A stretch of 5,523 nucleotides of DNA, from NCBI GenBank assembly GCA_016783225.1, contig JADHWZ010000138.1, positions 1 to 5,523 of the forward strand. The letters run 5' to 3'. The position numbers were made by a program, and so were the translations under genes. Positions 5,385-5,523 of the stretch are shown here, piece after piece. The DNA is from Dehalococcoidia bacterium (GTDB lineage: Bacteria; Chloroflexota; Dehalococcoidia; GIF9; UBA5620). A model generated the notes under the pieces. That model was not told the origin of the DNA. It searched no databases and was given only the letters and a program-made list of their open reading frames with translations. Position 1 is the first letter of the stretch; every line of letters starts with the position of its first letter.

Positions 5385-5523
5385 ATGAGAAAGAGCTGGC
5401 TCCGAGACTACATCATCAAGAGGCTCATCTACGCTGTCATCATTGCGTGGGCCATAGTGACCATCACCTTCGTCCTGGTCAGGGCTGGGCCTTCCTCACC
5501 AGCCGATCGGTATCTGGCCAACA
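5385..5523 (+). CDS. ABC importer inner-membrane permease, DppB/OppB type (N-terminal fragment, runs off the window)
   Basis: ATG at 5385 opens a frame to the right edge: 46 full codons. The product begins MRKSWLRDYIIKRLIYAVII, a short basic segment followed by a hydrophobic helix (about residues 14-33, LIYAVIIAWAIVTITFVLVR) and then AGPSSPADRYLAN. This basic-RR/KR-L, first-helix, R-x-GP-x-PxDR layout is typical of the first permease of peptide-type importers, which pairs with a DppC-type subunit and two ATPases. The preceding binding protein is its likely partner. An in-frame TGA at 5343-5345 and no alternative start between fix the start. No clear ribosome site is seen (upstream bases are TTTCGATAGCT), unlike the binding-protein gene. 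The transmembrane permease domain proper lies outside the window. Confidence 0.88.
   Translation, partial: MRKSWLRDYIIKRLIYAVIIAWAIVTITFVLVRAGPSSPADRYLAN

Overview
The window looks like chromosomal DNA of a bacterium with roughly even base composition and lipoprotein-type export. My best guess is an uncultivated Chloroflexota, perhaps Dehalococcoidia. The grounds are the mix of a FecR-domain lipoprotein carrying beta-sandwich modules, a radical SAM protein with an N-terminal TRNCPWNRC signature, a family 5 peptide-type binding protein, and a dispersed GTCATTCTGAGCGCAGCGAA-type repeat. This placement comes from remembered resemblance, not a search.

Layout. Positions 1-1547, minus strand: the first 515 codons of a large FecR-domain lipoprotein, cut by the left edge. 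Positions 1548-1784: a divergent intergenic region with an extended -10 promoter for the lipoprotein, a near-consensus sigma70-type promoter for the rightward gene, and three copies of an 8-mer TRGTACYA that could be an operator. Positions 1785-2942, plus strand: a 385-residue radical SAM protein whose promoter lies so close to the ATG that the mRNA may be leaderless. Positions 2956-3093: a possible 45-codon, very basic small gene just after it. Positions 3094-3219: a stem-loop without a U-tract and the leader of the next gene. Positions 3220-4941: a complete solute-binding lipoprotein of a peptide-type ABC importer. Positions 4942-5384: a 443-base gap filled with a hairpin, a tandem array of about seven degenerate 24-base units, and a second degraded repeat block. 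Positions 5385-5523: the start of the matching inner-membrane permease, cut by the right edge.

The binding protein and permease almost certainly belong to one importer. The repeat-filled gap between them is the most unusual structure here and may uncouple their expression. The lipoprotein and the radical SAM gene share a divergent control region but have no evident functional link. I do not see convincing evidence of a wholly new system. The items most worth checking are the repeat array, the small basic ORF behind the radical SAM gene, and the shared TRGTACYA motif.
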